From positions 1 to 64,000 of the forward strand of contig JAATGM010000034.1 of the NCBI GenBank assembly GCA_015654675.1: a stretch of DNA of 64,000 nt, given 5' to 3'. The first letter of the stretch is position 1. Each line of letters starts with the position of its first letter. This DNA comes from Planctomycetota bacterium. GTDB taxonomy: Bacteria; Planctomycetota; Phycisphaerae; UBA1845; UTPLA1. Shown one piece after another: positions 26,769 to 36,022 of the stretch. The notes beneath the pieces are model-generated. The model worked only from the letters and a program-made list of their open reading frames with translations. It searched no databases and was not told the origin of the DNA. Position numbers and translations under genes: made by a program.

Positions 26769-26840
26769 AGCCGATGGAGGGAATTGAACCCTCAACCCCG
26801 GCTTTACGAAAGCCGTGCTCTACCATTGAGCTACATCGGC
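26769..26840 (-). tRNA. tRNA-Thr (anticodon CGU)
   Basis: On the minus strand GCCGATG pairs with CATCGGC as the acceptor stem. The D-arm is GCTCAATGGTAGAGC, the anticodon arm has stem CGGCT/AGCCG with loop TTCGTAA (CGU), and the T-arm is GGGTTCAATTCCC. About 72 nucleotides, with no encoded CCA seen. Confidence 0.95.
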
Positions 26841-26964
26841 GACTACGCCGCTATTGAAACGGCCCCCGCCCGACTGGTCAAGTTGCCAGCGTGATCGCGC
26901 CAAAATCCGCCAATCGACTTCGCGCGAATCTCGCCTTCGCCATTCCACACCCGCCCCCCGTCTG

Positions 26965-26970
26965 TATAAT
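26965..26970 (+). promoter_or_regulatory. Candidate -10 box of murA
   Basis: A perfect TATAAT 57 bases before the GTG start of murA. No convincing -35 hexamer stands 16-18 bases upstream, so this is tentative. Confidence 0.35.
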
Positions 26971-27026
26971 CCGCGCCGAACGACGCTCGGGGCGTCAAGG
27001 ACGACGAAGGACTTCGAGGGTTATTC

Positions 27027-28292
27027 GTGGACTACTTTGTCATTTCCGGCGGAAATCGCCTCCGCGGTTCGCTCTCCGTCAGCGGCTCAAAAAACGCTTC
27101 GCTCCCCATCATGGCAGCCGCCATCCTCACCGAGGGCGAGACCGTCCTTCGCAACGTGCCCGACCTGGCCGACATCCAGCATATGATGAAACTGCTCACG
27201 CTCCTTGGCGTGAACGTTTCGCGCGACGCCGATGGAACCATGCGCCTCCGCGTCGTCGACGAGCAAAACTGTCACGCCGAATACGAGCTCGTCCGGAAGA
27301 TGCGCGCCAGCGTCTGCGTCATGGGCCCGCTGCTCGCCAAGCGCCACACGGCCCAGGTCTCAATGCCCGGCGGCTGCGCGATCGGCGACCGTCCCATCGA
27401 CCTCCACGTCCAGGGCCTCCGAACCCTCGGAGCCGAAGTCGAGCTGACCAGCGGCGATGTCCTTCTTCGCGCCAAGCGACTGAAGAGCGCCGAAGTCTTC
27501 ATGGGCGGCCCGTTTGGAAGCACCGTCCTCGGCACCGCCAATGTCCTCATGGCCGCCGTCCTCGCTGACGGCTCCTCCATCATCGAATCCGCTGCCTGCG
27601 AACCGGAAGTTATCGACCTCGCCGACTATCTCATCGCCTGCGGTGCCCGCATCACCGGCCACGGCACACCGCGTATCGTCGTCGAAGGCGTGAAAACGCT
27701 TCACGGCTGCGACTGGACCGTCATCCCCGACCGCATCGAAGCCGGAACGCTCATGGTCGCCTCCGCGATCACCAACGGCGAGATCGCCCTTAAGAACTGC
27801 CGCCTCGATCATCTCATGGCCGCCATCGATCGCTTTCGCGCCATCGGAATTGTCGTCGAGCGCGATGCCGACGGCATTGTCGTCAGCTCCGCGCGCCGGC
27901 TCGAGCCCACCATCATCACCACCCAGCCCTATCCCGGCTTTCCCACCGACTTGCAGGCCCAGTTCATGACGCTCCTCACCATGGCCGACGGCAACAGCGT
28001 CATCACCGAGAAAATCTTCCCTGATCGTTTCCTCCACGTCGCCGAACTGACTCGAATGGGAGCGCGCCTCCGAAAGGAAGGCCCCACCGTCATCATCGAG
28101 GGAGTTAAACGTCTCGTCGGCGCTCCCGTCATGGCCAGCGATCTTCGCGCTTCCGCCGCCCTCGTCCTCGCCGGCCTGATCGCCAAGGGCCAGACCCGCA
28201 TCTCGCGTGTCTACCACCTCGACCGCGGCTATCAGCGGTTCGATGAAAAACTCAACAGCGTCGGTGCTGACATCAAGCGCCTTGTCGAATGA
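27027..28292 (+). CDS. murA: UDP-N-acetylglucosamine 1-carboxyvinyltransferase
   Basis: 421 aa from a GTG, with GAGGG six bases upstream. The catalytic cysteine lies in VSMPGGCAIGDRPIDLH (Cys117, equivalent to E. coli Cys115), so it should be fosfomycin-sensitive by family rule. The N-terminal GSKNASLP loop (Lys22, Asn23) binds substrate. Full length for the family. The enzyme transfers enolpyruvate from PEP to UDP-GlcNAc, the first committed step of peptidoglycan synthesis, in the cytoplasm. The stop overlaps the ATG of the Yip1-like gene. Confidence 0.96.
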   Translation: MDYFVISGGNRLRGSLSVSGSKNASLPIMAAAILTEGETVLRNVPDLADIQHMMKLLTLLGVNVSRDADGTMRLRVVDEQNCHAEYELVRKMRASVCVMGPLLAKRHTAQVSMPGGCAIGDRPIDLHVQGLRTLGAEVELTSGDVLLRAKRLKSAEVFMGGPFGSTVLGTANVLMAAVLADGSSIIESAACEPEVIDLADYLIACGARITGHGTPRIVVEGVKTLHGCDWTVIPDRIEAGTLMVASAITNGEIALKNCRLDHLMAAIDRFRAIGIVVERDADGIVVSSARRLEPTIITTQPYPGFPTDLQAQFMTLLTMADGNSVITEKIFPDRFLHVAELTRMGARLRKEGPTVIIEGVKRLVGAPVMASDLRASAALVLAGLIAKGQTRISRVYHLDRGYQRFDEKLNSVGADIKRLVE

Positions 28293-29125
28293 ACTGCACC
28301 AAATGCCACTACCTGCTCTTTGGCGTTTCGAGCGGCCGCTGCCCGGAATGCGGCGTCCTGTTCTCAGCCACCGATTTCAGCTTCGAGCGCGGCAGCGTCC
28401 ACTTTCTCTGCCATCATTGCCAGCAGAGCTACCTCGGAACCGATTCCCTCGGACTCCCCCATCCGCGCACATTCACATGCGTCCGCTGCAAAAACGCCGT
28501 CAATGCAGCCCAGATGGCCGTGCGCCCGCTGCGTGAGGGCGTCGTCGGCGAGCCGCTCCGATTCGGCGCTATCTGGGAGCGGCGCCGCGACCTGGGCCGT
28601 ATTCGCGCCTTTCTCCACACCATGACCGCCGTCTGCACTCGTCCCGCCGATTTTTTCCGTGCCGCCTTCGCCTCTGATCGTGCCGGCGCGGTCATCTTCG
28701 GTGTCATCGCCGGCATCCTCGCACTCGCGTTCTGGGTGACGATCTTCCTGCTCGCCTGCTACCTCCTCGGCTATTCGCCAACCATCGCCGGCTCGCCCTC
28801 CCGCGTGACATTTCAGCTCATTCTCACGTTCCTCGCCTTCGTCGGGGCTGTCCTCGTGTGGATGTACCTCTACGCATATTCCATCTGCATCGCCCTGCGC
28901 CTCATGGGCCAGCCCGGCGTCGACGCCGAAAGCGTCGTCCAGGTCGTGGCCTACGCTAACGCCGTGCTCCCCGCCATTCCGCCAATCTGCATCTTCTGGC
29001 ACATCGCCGTGGTCATCGTCGGCCTGAAAGAACTGCTCTCCATTGGCCGCGGTCGTGCGATTATCGCCGCCATGCTGCTGCCTCTCCTGACCGCCAATAT
29101 GGTCATCCTGCCGAAGCTCCTGTAG
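28289..29125 (+). CDS. Yip1-family membrane protein with N-terminal zinc ribbons
   Basis: 278 aa. It starts with a CPECG zinc ribbon (C3-x2-C6 and C18-x2-C21, MNCTKCHYLLFG), then a second Cys-pair ribbon (FLCHHCQQ ... TCVRCKN) at ~40-75. From ~120 it has five membrane helices (AVIFGVIAGILALAFWVTIFLLAC, LILTFLAFVGAVLVWMYLYAYS and others) in the Yip1 layout. Function unknown; Yip1 proteins bind small GTPases in eukaryotes, while bacterial roles are unclear. ATGA overlap with murA indicates coupled translation. Confidence 0.75.
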   Translation: MNCTKCHYLLFGVSSGRCPECGVLFSATDFSFERGSVHFLCHHCQQSYLGTDSLGLPHPRTFTCVRCKNAVNAAQMAVRPLREGVVGEPLRFGAIWERRRDLGRIRAFLHTMTAVCTRPADFFRAAFASDRAGAVIFGVIAGILALAFWVTIFLLACYLLGYSPTIAGSPSRVTFQLILTFLAFVGAVLVWMYLYAYSICIALRLMGQPGVDAESVVQVVAYANAVLPAIPPICIFWHIAVVIVGLKELLSIGRGRAIIAAMLLPLLTANMVILPKLL

Positions 29126-29157
29126 GGTCGTCGCCCGGTCGATGGAAAGGATCGCGC

Positions 29158-30585
29158 GTGCTCGCAACCTCGCACCAGGTTCCGCCCGCCGTATGGTGCG
29201 CCCCCTTCGGATTCATGCTTCTATGCGTCGCCCTGCTCCCGCTTATTAAACGCACGTCGCGCTGGTGGGAACACAATCGCAACAAACTCATCGTCGGGCT
29301 GGTCCTGGGAGTCCTGTCGCTCGCTAATTACGGAACGCGCGGTTTCGGAACCCAGATTCACGACGACTTCGTCGCCGAGCTGATGCAGCGCGCCGGCATG
29401 GCGCACGCCGAGGGAGACCACTTCTATTCCAGCCCCGGCGCAGCCGCGGTGCTAGGCGCCCTCGGCAATACCGCCATGGAATACATCCCCTTCCTCACCC
29501 TCCTCTTCACGCTCTACACAATCTGCGGCGGAATCGCCGTCCGCGGAGACATCCCCGCCCATCCGCTGACCAACACAGCGTTCCTGGCGGGCGGCGGCAT
29601 CCTCGCCAGTGTCTTCGGAACGACCGGCGCCTCGATGCTCTTCATCCGCCCGCTGCTCCAGACCAACTCCGAGCGCAAACACGTCGCCCACACGGTCATC
29701 TTCTTCATCTTCATCGTGAGCAACGTCGGCGGCTGCCTGCTCCCCATCGGCGACCCCCCGCTCTTCCTCGGCTACCTTCGCGGAATCCCGTTTTTCTGGA
29801 CACTCTGTCTCTGGAAAGAGTGGGCCTTCATGCTCGCCCTCCTCCTCGTGGTCTATTACCTCTGGGACTCAATCGCCTATCGCCGCGAAGCCCCCCAATC
29901 GATTCTCGCCGATGAGTCTCGCGTTCAACGCATCCGCGTCCTCGGAACCATCAATTTCGTCTGGCTCGCCGCCGTCATCCTCTGCATCGTCCTGCTCGAC
30001 CCAAACAAGCCCATCCCCGGAACCGCCGCCAAGCCACCGCCCCTGCTCCGCGAGGGCGTAGTGCTCGCCATCGTCGGCCTCTCATGGCTCACCACTCCCG
30101 CCGGATTGCGTCACGCCGCAAAATTTAACTTCACGGCAATCGCCGAAGTCGCCGCCCTCTTCATCGGCATCTTCCTGACAATGCAGATTCCCGTCGAAAT
30201 CCTGAACGCCCGCGGCGCGTCGCTCGGCCTCACCCAACCGTGGCATTTCTTCTGGGCCACCGGCGGCCTCTCCAGCTTCCTTGATAACGCCCCCACTTAC
30301 GTCGTTTTCTTCGAAACCGCCAACGCGATGACCCAAGCCCCCGGAGCCGGCGTCTTCCAACTGCTCGACGGCAACTTCATCCGTCAGGACCTGCTCGTCG
30401 CTATCTCCCTCGGCGCCGTCTTCATGGGAGCAAACACCTATATCGGCAACGGCCCTAACTTCATGGTCAAAGCGATCGCCGAACAGCACGGCATCAAAAT
30501 GCCCAGCTTCTTCGGCTACATGGCCTACAGTCTGCTGATCCTCATCCCGCTCTTCATCCTGACCACGCTGCTCTTCATGCACTAG
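29158..30585 (+). CDS. NhaD/IT-type sodium:proton antiporter-like transporter
   Basis: 475 aa from a GTG with AAAGGA upstream. About eleven to twelve membrane helices. Features of the ion transporter (IT) superfamily: ILASVFGTTGASMLFIRPLL and NVGGCLLPIGDPPLFLGYLRGIPFFW in the first half, and the mirrored ATGGLSSFLDNAPTYVVFFE and FMGANTYIGNGPNFMVKAIA in the second half. The inverted-repeat hairpins carry substrate contacts in this superfamily. NhaD exchange of sodium for protons is the most likely role, but anion or citrate transport remains possible. It converges with the epimerase gene, overlapping by 11 bases. Confidence 0.82.
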   Translation: MLATSHQVPPAVWCAPFGFMLLCVALLPLIKRTSRWWEHNRNKLIVGLVLGVLSLANYGTRGFGTQIHDDFVAELMQRAGMAHAEGDHFYSSPGAAAVLGALGNTAMEYIPFLTLLFTLYTICGGIAVRGDIPAHPLTNTAFLAGGGILASVFGTTGASMLFIRPLLQTNSERKHVAHTVIFFIFIVSNVGGCLLPIGDPPLFLGYLRGIPFFWTLCLWKEWAFMLALLLVVYYLWDSIAYRREAPQSILADESRVQRIRVLGTINFVWLAAVILCIVLLDPNKPIPGTAAKPPPLLREGVVLAIVGLSWLTTPAGLRHAAKFNFTAIAEVAALFIGIFLTMQIPVEILNARGASLGLTQPWHFFWATGGLSSFLDNAPTYVVFFETANAMTQAPGAGVFQLLDGNFIRQDLLVAISLGAVFMGANTYIGNGPNFMVKAIAEQHGIKMPSFFGYMAYSLLILIPLFILTTLLFMH

Positions 30586-31483
30586 CCCGACCGGCCGCAA
30601 CCAATTCTCCAACAGTCTTCCGCAACAACCCCTCGCCCCCAAATGTCATCCCCAGTGCCTTAATCTTTGACACTTCAATCTGGTTCTTCGGCCCGCGATT
30701 CAAATCCGCAATCTCGCTCTTGCTCCCCGTCAGCTCCTTCGCAATCCGCGCCACCGCCTGATCCGACACATACATGTCATAGCAATTGAACGACTGCCCC
30801 GTAATCGCCTTCTCATCCGCGCCGAGCAACAACTCAATCGCCCGTGCAACGTCAGCAACATGCACTTCCTTCCCACCCGCCGCCGAACGCACCGCCTCAC
30901 CCTTCATCACTCCGCGTACCAGCTCAAACCACTTGCTCTTCTCCACCGGCCGCGCCATCCCGTAGATCCCGGTCGGTCGCACCGCGCAAACCGGCCACCC
31001 CTCGCCCAACCCAAAGCTATGCACAAACGCCTCTACCGCCGCCTTGTGCGCCCCGTAGTGCGACATCGACCAAAGCGGATGCGCCTCGTCCAGCTTCCGA
31101 TCCGAAAGCACCACGTCATGCACCGCGCAAGTCGACACAAACACAAACCGTTTCACCCCCGCCTTCCGCGCCGCCACCATCAACCGCAACGTCCCCTGCA
31201 GGTTCAGCTCGGTGAACTTCAGCAGGTCCACCTCCGCCGACTTCCGAAACCCCGCCGACCACCGCGCCAGCGCCGCATGCACGACCGCGTCACATCCCGA
31301 GACCAATTCCTCCGCCGATTCCGGCCGATCCAACCCGCCCTCCAACCACTCAATCGAGCCCGGCATGTCGCCCCGATCCCCACTCGCCCGATACCAGCAC
31401 CGCAGCCCATGCCCCGCCCCCGCCAACCGCGCAGCCGCATACCGCCCGACAAAACCCGTCGCCCCGGTCAATGCAATTTTCAT
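30575..31483 (-). CDS. NAD(P)-dependent epimerase/dehydratase (extended SDR)
   Basis: 302 aa. The ATG follows an AGGAGA site. N-terminal TGATGFVGRYAAARL Rossmann loop, VVHAAL after strand 4, catalytic HYGAHKAAVEAF (Tyr-x3-Lys) and RPTGIYG after strand 6 identify an extended SDR. Substrate is not evident; sugar-nucleotide epimerases and NmrA-like reductases are both possible. Transcribed divergently from the amidohydrolase gene, with 140 bases between starts. Confidence 0.85.
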   Translation of the reverse strand: MKIALTGATGFVGRYAAARLAGAGHGLRCWYRASGDRGDMPGSIEWLEGGLDRPESAEELVSGCDAVVHAALARWSAGFRKSAEVDLLKFTELNLQGTLRLMVAARKAGVKRFVFVSTCAVHDVVLSDRKLDEAHPLWSMSHYGAHKAAVEAFVHSFGLGEGWPVCAVRPTGIYGMARPVEKSKWFELVRGVMKGEAVRSAAGGKEVHVADVARAIELLLGADEKAITGQSFNCYDMYVSDQAVARIAKELTGSKSEIADLNRGPKNQIEVSKIKALGMTFGGEGLLRKTVGELVAAGRASA

Positions 31484-31623
31484 CTCGCTTCTCCTGAATG
31501 CCGCCGGAGTCTATCGCACTTCTCCCGCCGCAACCGTTGCAGCCGCCCGTGAGCGGGGTTCAAATCTCACGTTTCGCATGGGGCTCCGCAGGCGAGCGGT
31601 ACCCTGTCCTGCACGGAGAGATC

Positions 31624-34600
31624 ATGACCTTCCAACGAATCGCGACGGCACTCATCCTTTGCGCCGTCTCCGCAGCCCAAGCCGAGTTTCAGACCCCGAT
31701 CGCGATCACCAACGCCAAAATCATCACCTCCCCGGGAAAGGTCATTGATAGCGGCACCATCGTCATCGATCACGGCCGCATCACCGCCGTCGGTCCGAGC
31801 GTCGACATCCCCGCCAACGCCCAGCACATCGATGTCGGCGGAGCGATCGTCTACCCCGGCCTAATCGACGCCGCCTCCACCGCCGGAATCTCGACGGCCG
31901 ATGCCCCCGCCGAAGACCGCGCCCGCATCGACGATGAAAACCCCGACGTCCGCGACGGCCCGCAAGCCGCCACGGTCAAGGCCTACCGCCGCCTCGTCCA
32001 TCCGCATTGGCGAACTGAAGAACTAATCGATCCCGACGGTCTCAAGCGTGACCAGGCCCGCAGGAACGGATTCACCACCGCCCTCATCGCGCCGCGCCCC
32101 GCCATCTTCGGCGGCAACAGCGCCATTGTTGAAATGGGCGACCTCCCGCTCCGCCGCTCCCTCCTGAGAACCACCTTCGCGCAGCACGCGGCTTTCATCA
32201 CGGGCAACGAAACGCCCGACCTGCCCCCGATGGGCCCGCGCCCCGAACGCCAACCCGAGTACCCCACCACCACCATGGGCGCCATAGCCGCCTTCCGCCA
32301 GATTCTCCTCGACGCCCAATGGCAGCGCGATCTGCTCGCATGGGCCGACCGAAATCCAAAAGGCGAGCGCCCGCCGATCGACCGTGACCTGGAAGCCCTG
32401 CTCCCGCTGCTCGACAAGAAACAGTCTGTCGTCTTCATCGCCAACAGCGAAAACGAAATCCTCCGCGCCCTCAATTTGGCCAATGAATTCAACCTCAAAC
32501 CCATCATCGCCGGCGGCCGCGAGGCATGGAAATGCATCGAACGCCTCAAAAAAGACGACGTCCCCGTCATCGTCTCGCTCAAGTGGTCACAGGAACCCAA
32601 GCGCGCCGATCAGACCGACGAAGCCAAAGCCGCGACGACGCAGGAAGCCCTCCCGAACGACGACCGCCTCATCGCCGTCTTCGGCGAAAAGTGGCAGCAG
32701 CAACCCTGGGAGCCCCAGCGCCAGTTCGACGAGCGCACCCGCCTCTGGGGCGACGAAGTAGATAATCTCAAAAAACTTTCCGACGCCGGAATCCGCGTCG
32801 CGGTCGGCTCATTCGAAATGGATGCTCTACCCGACGTCTCAAAGAATCTCCGCTCCGCCTTCAAACGCGGCCTCACCGAAGACGCCGCACTCGCCGCCCT
32901 CACCAAAAACGCCGCCGCCATCCTCGGCCTCGATGCTGACCTCGGTGAAATCGCCCCCGGCAAACTCGCGAATCTGATCGTCCTGACGAAGCCAATCACC
33001 GACGAGAAGGCCAAAGTCCGCCTCGCCTTCGTCGAAGGCAAACCCTTCGACACCCTCGGCACCGGCCGCGACGACGACGAAAAAGGCAAAGGCAAGTGGA
33101 AAGGCCGCAACGGCGGACCTCCTTCTCCTCCGCCTCCCGCCGCCTCGACTCCCGCAACAACCAGCACCTCGCAACCCACCGACTGGCCCGACTACCGCGT
33201 CGAAATCGAAGCCGACCGTAAGCCCGCCCTCCAAACCGGTGGCAATCTGCTTATCAAAAATGCAAACGTGCTCACCGTCACGCAAGGCGACCAACCCGAA
33301 ACCGACCTGCTCATCTCGAACGGAAAAATCGAAAAGCTCGGCAAGAACTTAGTCGCCCCGCCCAACACCAAAACCATCGACCTCCGCGGCTACTACGTCA
33401 TCCCCGGCATCATCGACCCGCACTCCCACATGTGCTCCGACGGCGGACTCAACGAATTCGCACTCTCCATCACCAGCGAAGTCCGCGTCCGCGACGTCAT
33501 CGACCACAAAGACCTCGGCGCATACCGCGCCCTCGCCGGCGGCGTCACCGCCATCCACACCATGCACGGCTCCGCCAACGCCATGGGTGGCCAGAATGCC
33601 ACCCTCCGCCTCAAGTTCGGCAAGCCCGCCGCCGACTTCCTCTTCAAAGAGGCCCCCCGCTCCGTCAAATTCGCGCTTGGCGAAAACGTCAAGCAATCCA
33701 ACTTCGGCCGCCGCGGCTCACGCTTCCCTAACTCGCGTATGGGAGTCGAGGCCGTCATGCGCCGCGCCTTCGACGCAGCCCGCGAATACCGCCGCGATCA
33801 GAAACGCTTCTCCGACGAAAAAGCCGCCGGCAAAGACCCGCGCCCCGTCCGCAAAGACCTCCGCCTCGAAGCCCTCGCCGACATCATGGATGGCGCAATC
33901 TGGGTCCACTGCCATTGCTACCGCGCCGACGAAATCCTCCGCCTCCTCGCCGTCGCCGAAGACGCCGGCTTCCGCATCGCCGTCCTCCAGCATGTTCTGG
34001 AGGGCTACCGCATCATCCCCGAGATCCTCCGCCACGGTTGCGGCGCCTCCACCTTCTCCGACTGGTGGGGCTACAAGCTCGAGGCCTACGACGCCATCCC
34101 GCAGAACGCCGCTCGCCTAGAACAAGGCCACGTCGTCACCACCGTAAACTCAGACTCCGCCGAAATGATCCGCCACCTCAATCTGGAAGCCGCCAAGTCT
34201 CTCCACTTCGGCGGCCTGCCTGCCAACGAAGCTCTCAAACTCTGCACCCTCAACGGCGCGATCCAGCTCGGCGTCGACAAATACGTCGGCTCCATCGAAC
34301 TGGGCAAATTCGCCGACCTCGCCATCTTTAACGGCCACCCGCTCGACACCACCGCCCGCAACGTCATGACCCTCATCGACGGAGAATGCTACTTCCAAGA
34401 CCCCGTCCTGAACCTGGATGCCCCACCAACTCCGCGGCCAGCCCACGGCTTCGCGAAGCTCCAGATCCCCCCGGATTTCAGCAACTCCGGGCAAAATGGC
34501 ATCCTTTTCTCGAACGCAACCATCTTCCCGGTTACTGGCCAGCCGATCGAACACGGTAGCTTGTTAGTTCAGAACGGCATGGTCGCGTCGCTCAGCGCCA

Positions 34601-35766
34601 AATCGCAGGCAGGCGTAACCACCATCGACGCCACCGGCCTCCGCATCTACCCCGGCCTCATCAACGCCGCCACGGATCTCGGCCTCACCGAAATCGACTC
34701 CGTCCCCGGCAGCGTCGACGTCACCGACATCGGCCGCTTCGAACCCGACCTCTGCTCCGACTCCGCCTTTAACACCTTTGCGTCCGCCATAGAAGTCACA
34801 CGCGCCGAGGGCATCACCCACGCCCTCATCGTCCCCGGCGGCGGCTTCATCCCCGGCCGCGCCTCGCTCATGCGCCTCACCGGCTGGTCCATGCCCGAAG
34901 CCATTGTCGAGTCCAGCGTCGGCCTCTGCATGCGCCTCCCCTCGCTGCCGCCCGACCTCCACCTCATGAAGGACGAACCGCGCAAGCGCGTCCGCGAAGA
35001 CTTCGAAAAATCAATCACCGAGATCGACGCCTTCATGCAGCGCGCCAATGCCTACGCCGCTGCATCAGCCGCCGCGAAGTCCAACGCCGCCCTCGCCCCC
35101 GACTTCGACCGCCAACTCGATGCCATGCTCCCCTTTATCCGCGGCGAAAAACCGGTCCTCATGCACGCCAACTCCTTTAAGGAAATCCGCGAAGCCCTCC
35201 GCTTCTGCGAACTGTTCAAGCTCAAGCCGATCCTCGTCGGCGCTCGCGACTCATGGAAACTCGCCGACGAACTCGCCGCCAAGAAAATCGACGTCATCTT
35301 TGGCCGCGTCCAGCTCTACCCCGGCGCCGACTCCGAACCGTGGGACGCCGTCTACCGCGCCCCCGGCGTGCTCGCCCGCGCCGGCGTCCGCTTCTGCTTC
35401 GGCACCGAAAACTCCGACCTCGCCAAACTCCTCGGCGTGGAAGCCGGCATGGCCGTCGCGCATGGCCTCGACGAAGACCGCGCCATCCGCGCCCTCACCC
35501 TCGACGCCGCCCAGATCCTCGGCGTCGCTGATCGCCTCGGCTCCATCGAAGTCAGCAAGCCCGCCAACCTCATCATCTGCACCGACAGCCCGCTCCAGGC
35601 CGACAACGCTGTCATCGCCGAATTCATCGATGGCCGCCAAGTCGATCTAACCAGCAAGCACACCCGCACCGACGACAAATTCCGCGCCCGTCCGACCTCC
35701 ACCCTCCCCCCAGCCAAAGACTTGCGCGGCCCGCCGGCCATCCGCGTAACCGCCCCGCCGGCCTGA
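31624..35766 (+). CDS. Giant exported protein with three tandem amidohydrolase-family domains
   Basis: 1380 aa, starting at an ATG after GGAGAG. A signal peptide ends near AQAEFQTP. Domain 1 (~20-475) begins ITNAKIITSPGKVIDSGTIV. A Lys/Pro-rich linker (~485-530) follows. Domain 2 (~535-925) has NLLIKNANVLTV, PGIIDPHSHMC (His600, His602), IWVHCHCY, LQHVLEG and TVNSDSAE, a full metal-binding set. Domain 3 (~955-1350) begins ILFSNATIFPVTG. In domains 1 and 3 the metal motif after PGLI reads DAASTAG and NAATDLG, so the H-x-H is gone. Only the middle domain looks catalytic. Substrate unknown; imidazolonepropionase-like hydrolases are the closest relatives I recognise. Confidence 0.85.
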   Translation: MTFQRIATALILCAVSAAQAEFQTPIAITNAKIITSPGKVIDSGTIVIDHGRITAVGPSVDIPANAQHIDVGGAIVYPGLIDAASTAGISTADAPAEDRARIDDENPDVRDGPQAATVKAYRRLVHPHWRTEELIDPDGLKRDQARRNGFTTALIAPRPAIFGGNSAIVEMGDLPLRRSLLRTTFAQHAAFITGNETPDLPPMGPRPERQPEYPTTTMGAIAAFRQILLDAQWQRDLLAWADRNPKGERPPIDRDLEALLPLLDKKQSVVFIANSENEILRALNLANEFNLKPIIAGGREAWKCIERLKKDDVPVIVSLKWSQEPKRADQTDEAKAATTQEALPNDDRLIAVFGEKWQQQPWEPQRQFDERTRLWGDEVDNLKKLSDAGIRVAVGSFEMDALPDVSKNLRSAFKRGLTEDAALAALTKNAAAILGLDADLGEIAPGKLANLIVLTKPITDEKAKVRLAFVEGKPFDTLGTGRDDDEKGKGKWKGRNGGPPSPPPPAASTPATTSTSQPTDWPDYRVEIEADRKPALQTGGNLLIKNANVLTVTQGDQPETDLLISNGKIEKLGKNLVAPPNTKTIDLRGYYVIPGIIDPHSHMCSDGGLNEFALSITSEVRVRDVIDHKDLGAYRALAGGVTAIHTMHGSANAMGGQNATLRLKFGKPAADFLFKEAPRSVKFALGENVKQSNFGRRGSRFPNSRMGVEAVMRRAFDAAREYRRDQKRFSDEKAAGKDPRPVRKDLRLEALADIMDGAIWVHCHCYRADEILRLLAVAEDAGFRIAVLQHVLEGYRIIPEILRHGCGASTFSDWWGYKLEAYDAIPQNAARLEQGHVVTTVNSDSAEMIRHLNLEAAKSLHFGGLPANEALKLCTLNGAIQLGVDKYVGSIELGKFADLAIFNGHPLDTTARNVMTLIDGECYFQDPVLNLDAPPTPRPAHGFAKLQIPPDFSNSGQNGILFSNATIFPVTGQPIEHGSLLVQNGMVASLSAKSQAGVTTIDATGLRIYPGLINAATDLGLTEIDSVPGSVDVTDIGRFEPDLCSDSAFNTFASAIEVTRAEGITHALIVPGGGFIPGRASLMRLTGWSMPEAIVESSVGLCMRLPSLPPDLHLMKDEPRKRVREDFEKSITEIDAFMQRANAYAAASAAAKSNAALAPDFDRQLDAMLPFIRGEKPVLMHANSFKEIREALRFCELFKLKPILVGARDSWKLADELAAKKIDVIFGRVQLYPGADSEPWDAVYRAPGVLARAGVRFCFGTENSDLAKLLGVEAGMAVAHGLDEDRAIRALTLDAAQILGVADRLGSIEVSKPANLIICTDSPLQADNAVIAEFIDGRQVDLTSKHTRTDDKFRARPTSTLPPAKDLRGPPAIRVTAPPA

Positions 35767-35810
35767 TCGCAAGCCGTGCCCCTGCACCGAGTTCCGGCAC
35801 AAATTGACGC

Positions 35811-35839
35811 TTGGCCGGTCCGAGATTGATCGCTATACT
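35811..35839 (+). promoter_or_regulatory. Candidate promoter of korAB
   Basis: TTGGCC and TATACT spaced 17 bases, upstream of korA with a leader of about 180 bases. Inferred from hexamers. Confidence 0.4.
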
Positions 35840-36022
35840 GCCGACATTGAATTGATTCAGCGTCCCGACGATGGCGTCGGTCGTGAATCTACGTTTCCGC
35901 TCTCCCCAACTCGAAACGGCACGATCGGCCCACGATCCTAACGTTCGAGGACAAGGCGATTTAGAGAGCATCAGCATCCGCCAACCGCCCGTCTGTCGGC
36001 GGCAGTTCGCGGTCAGCGAGGC

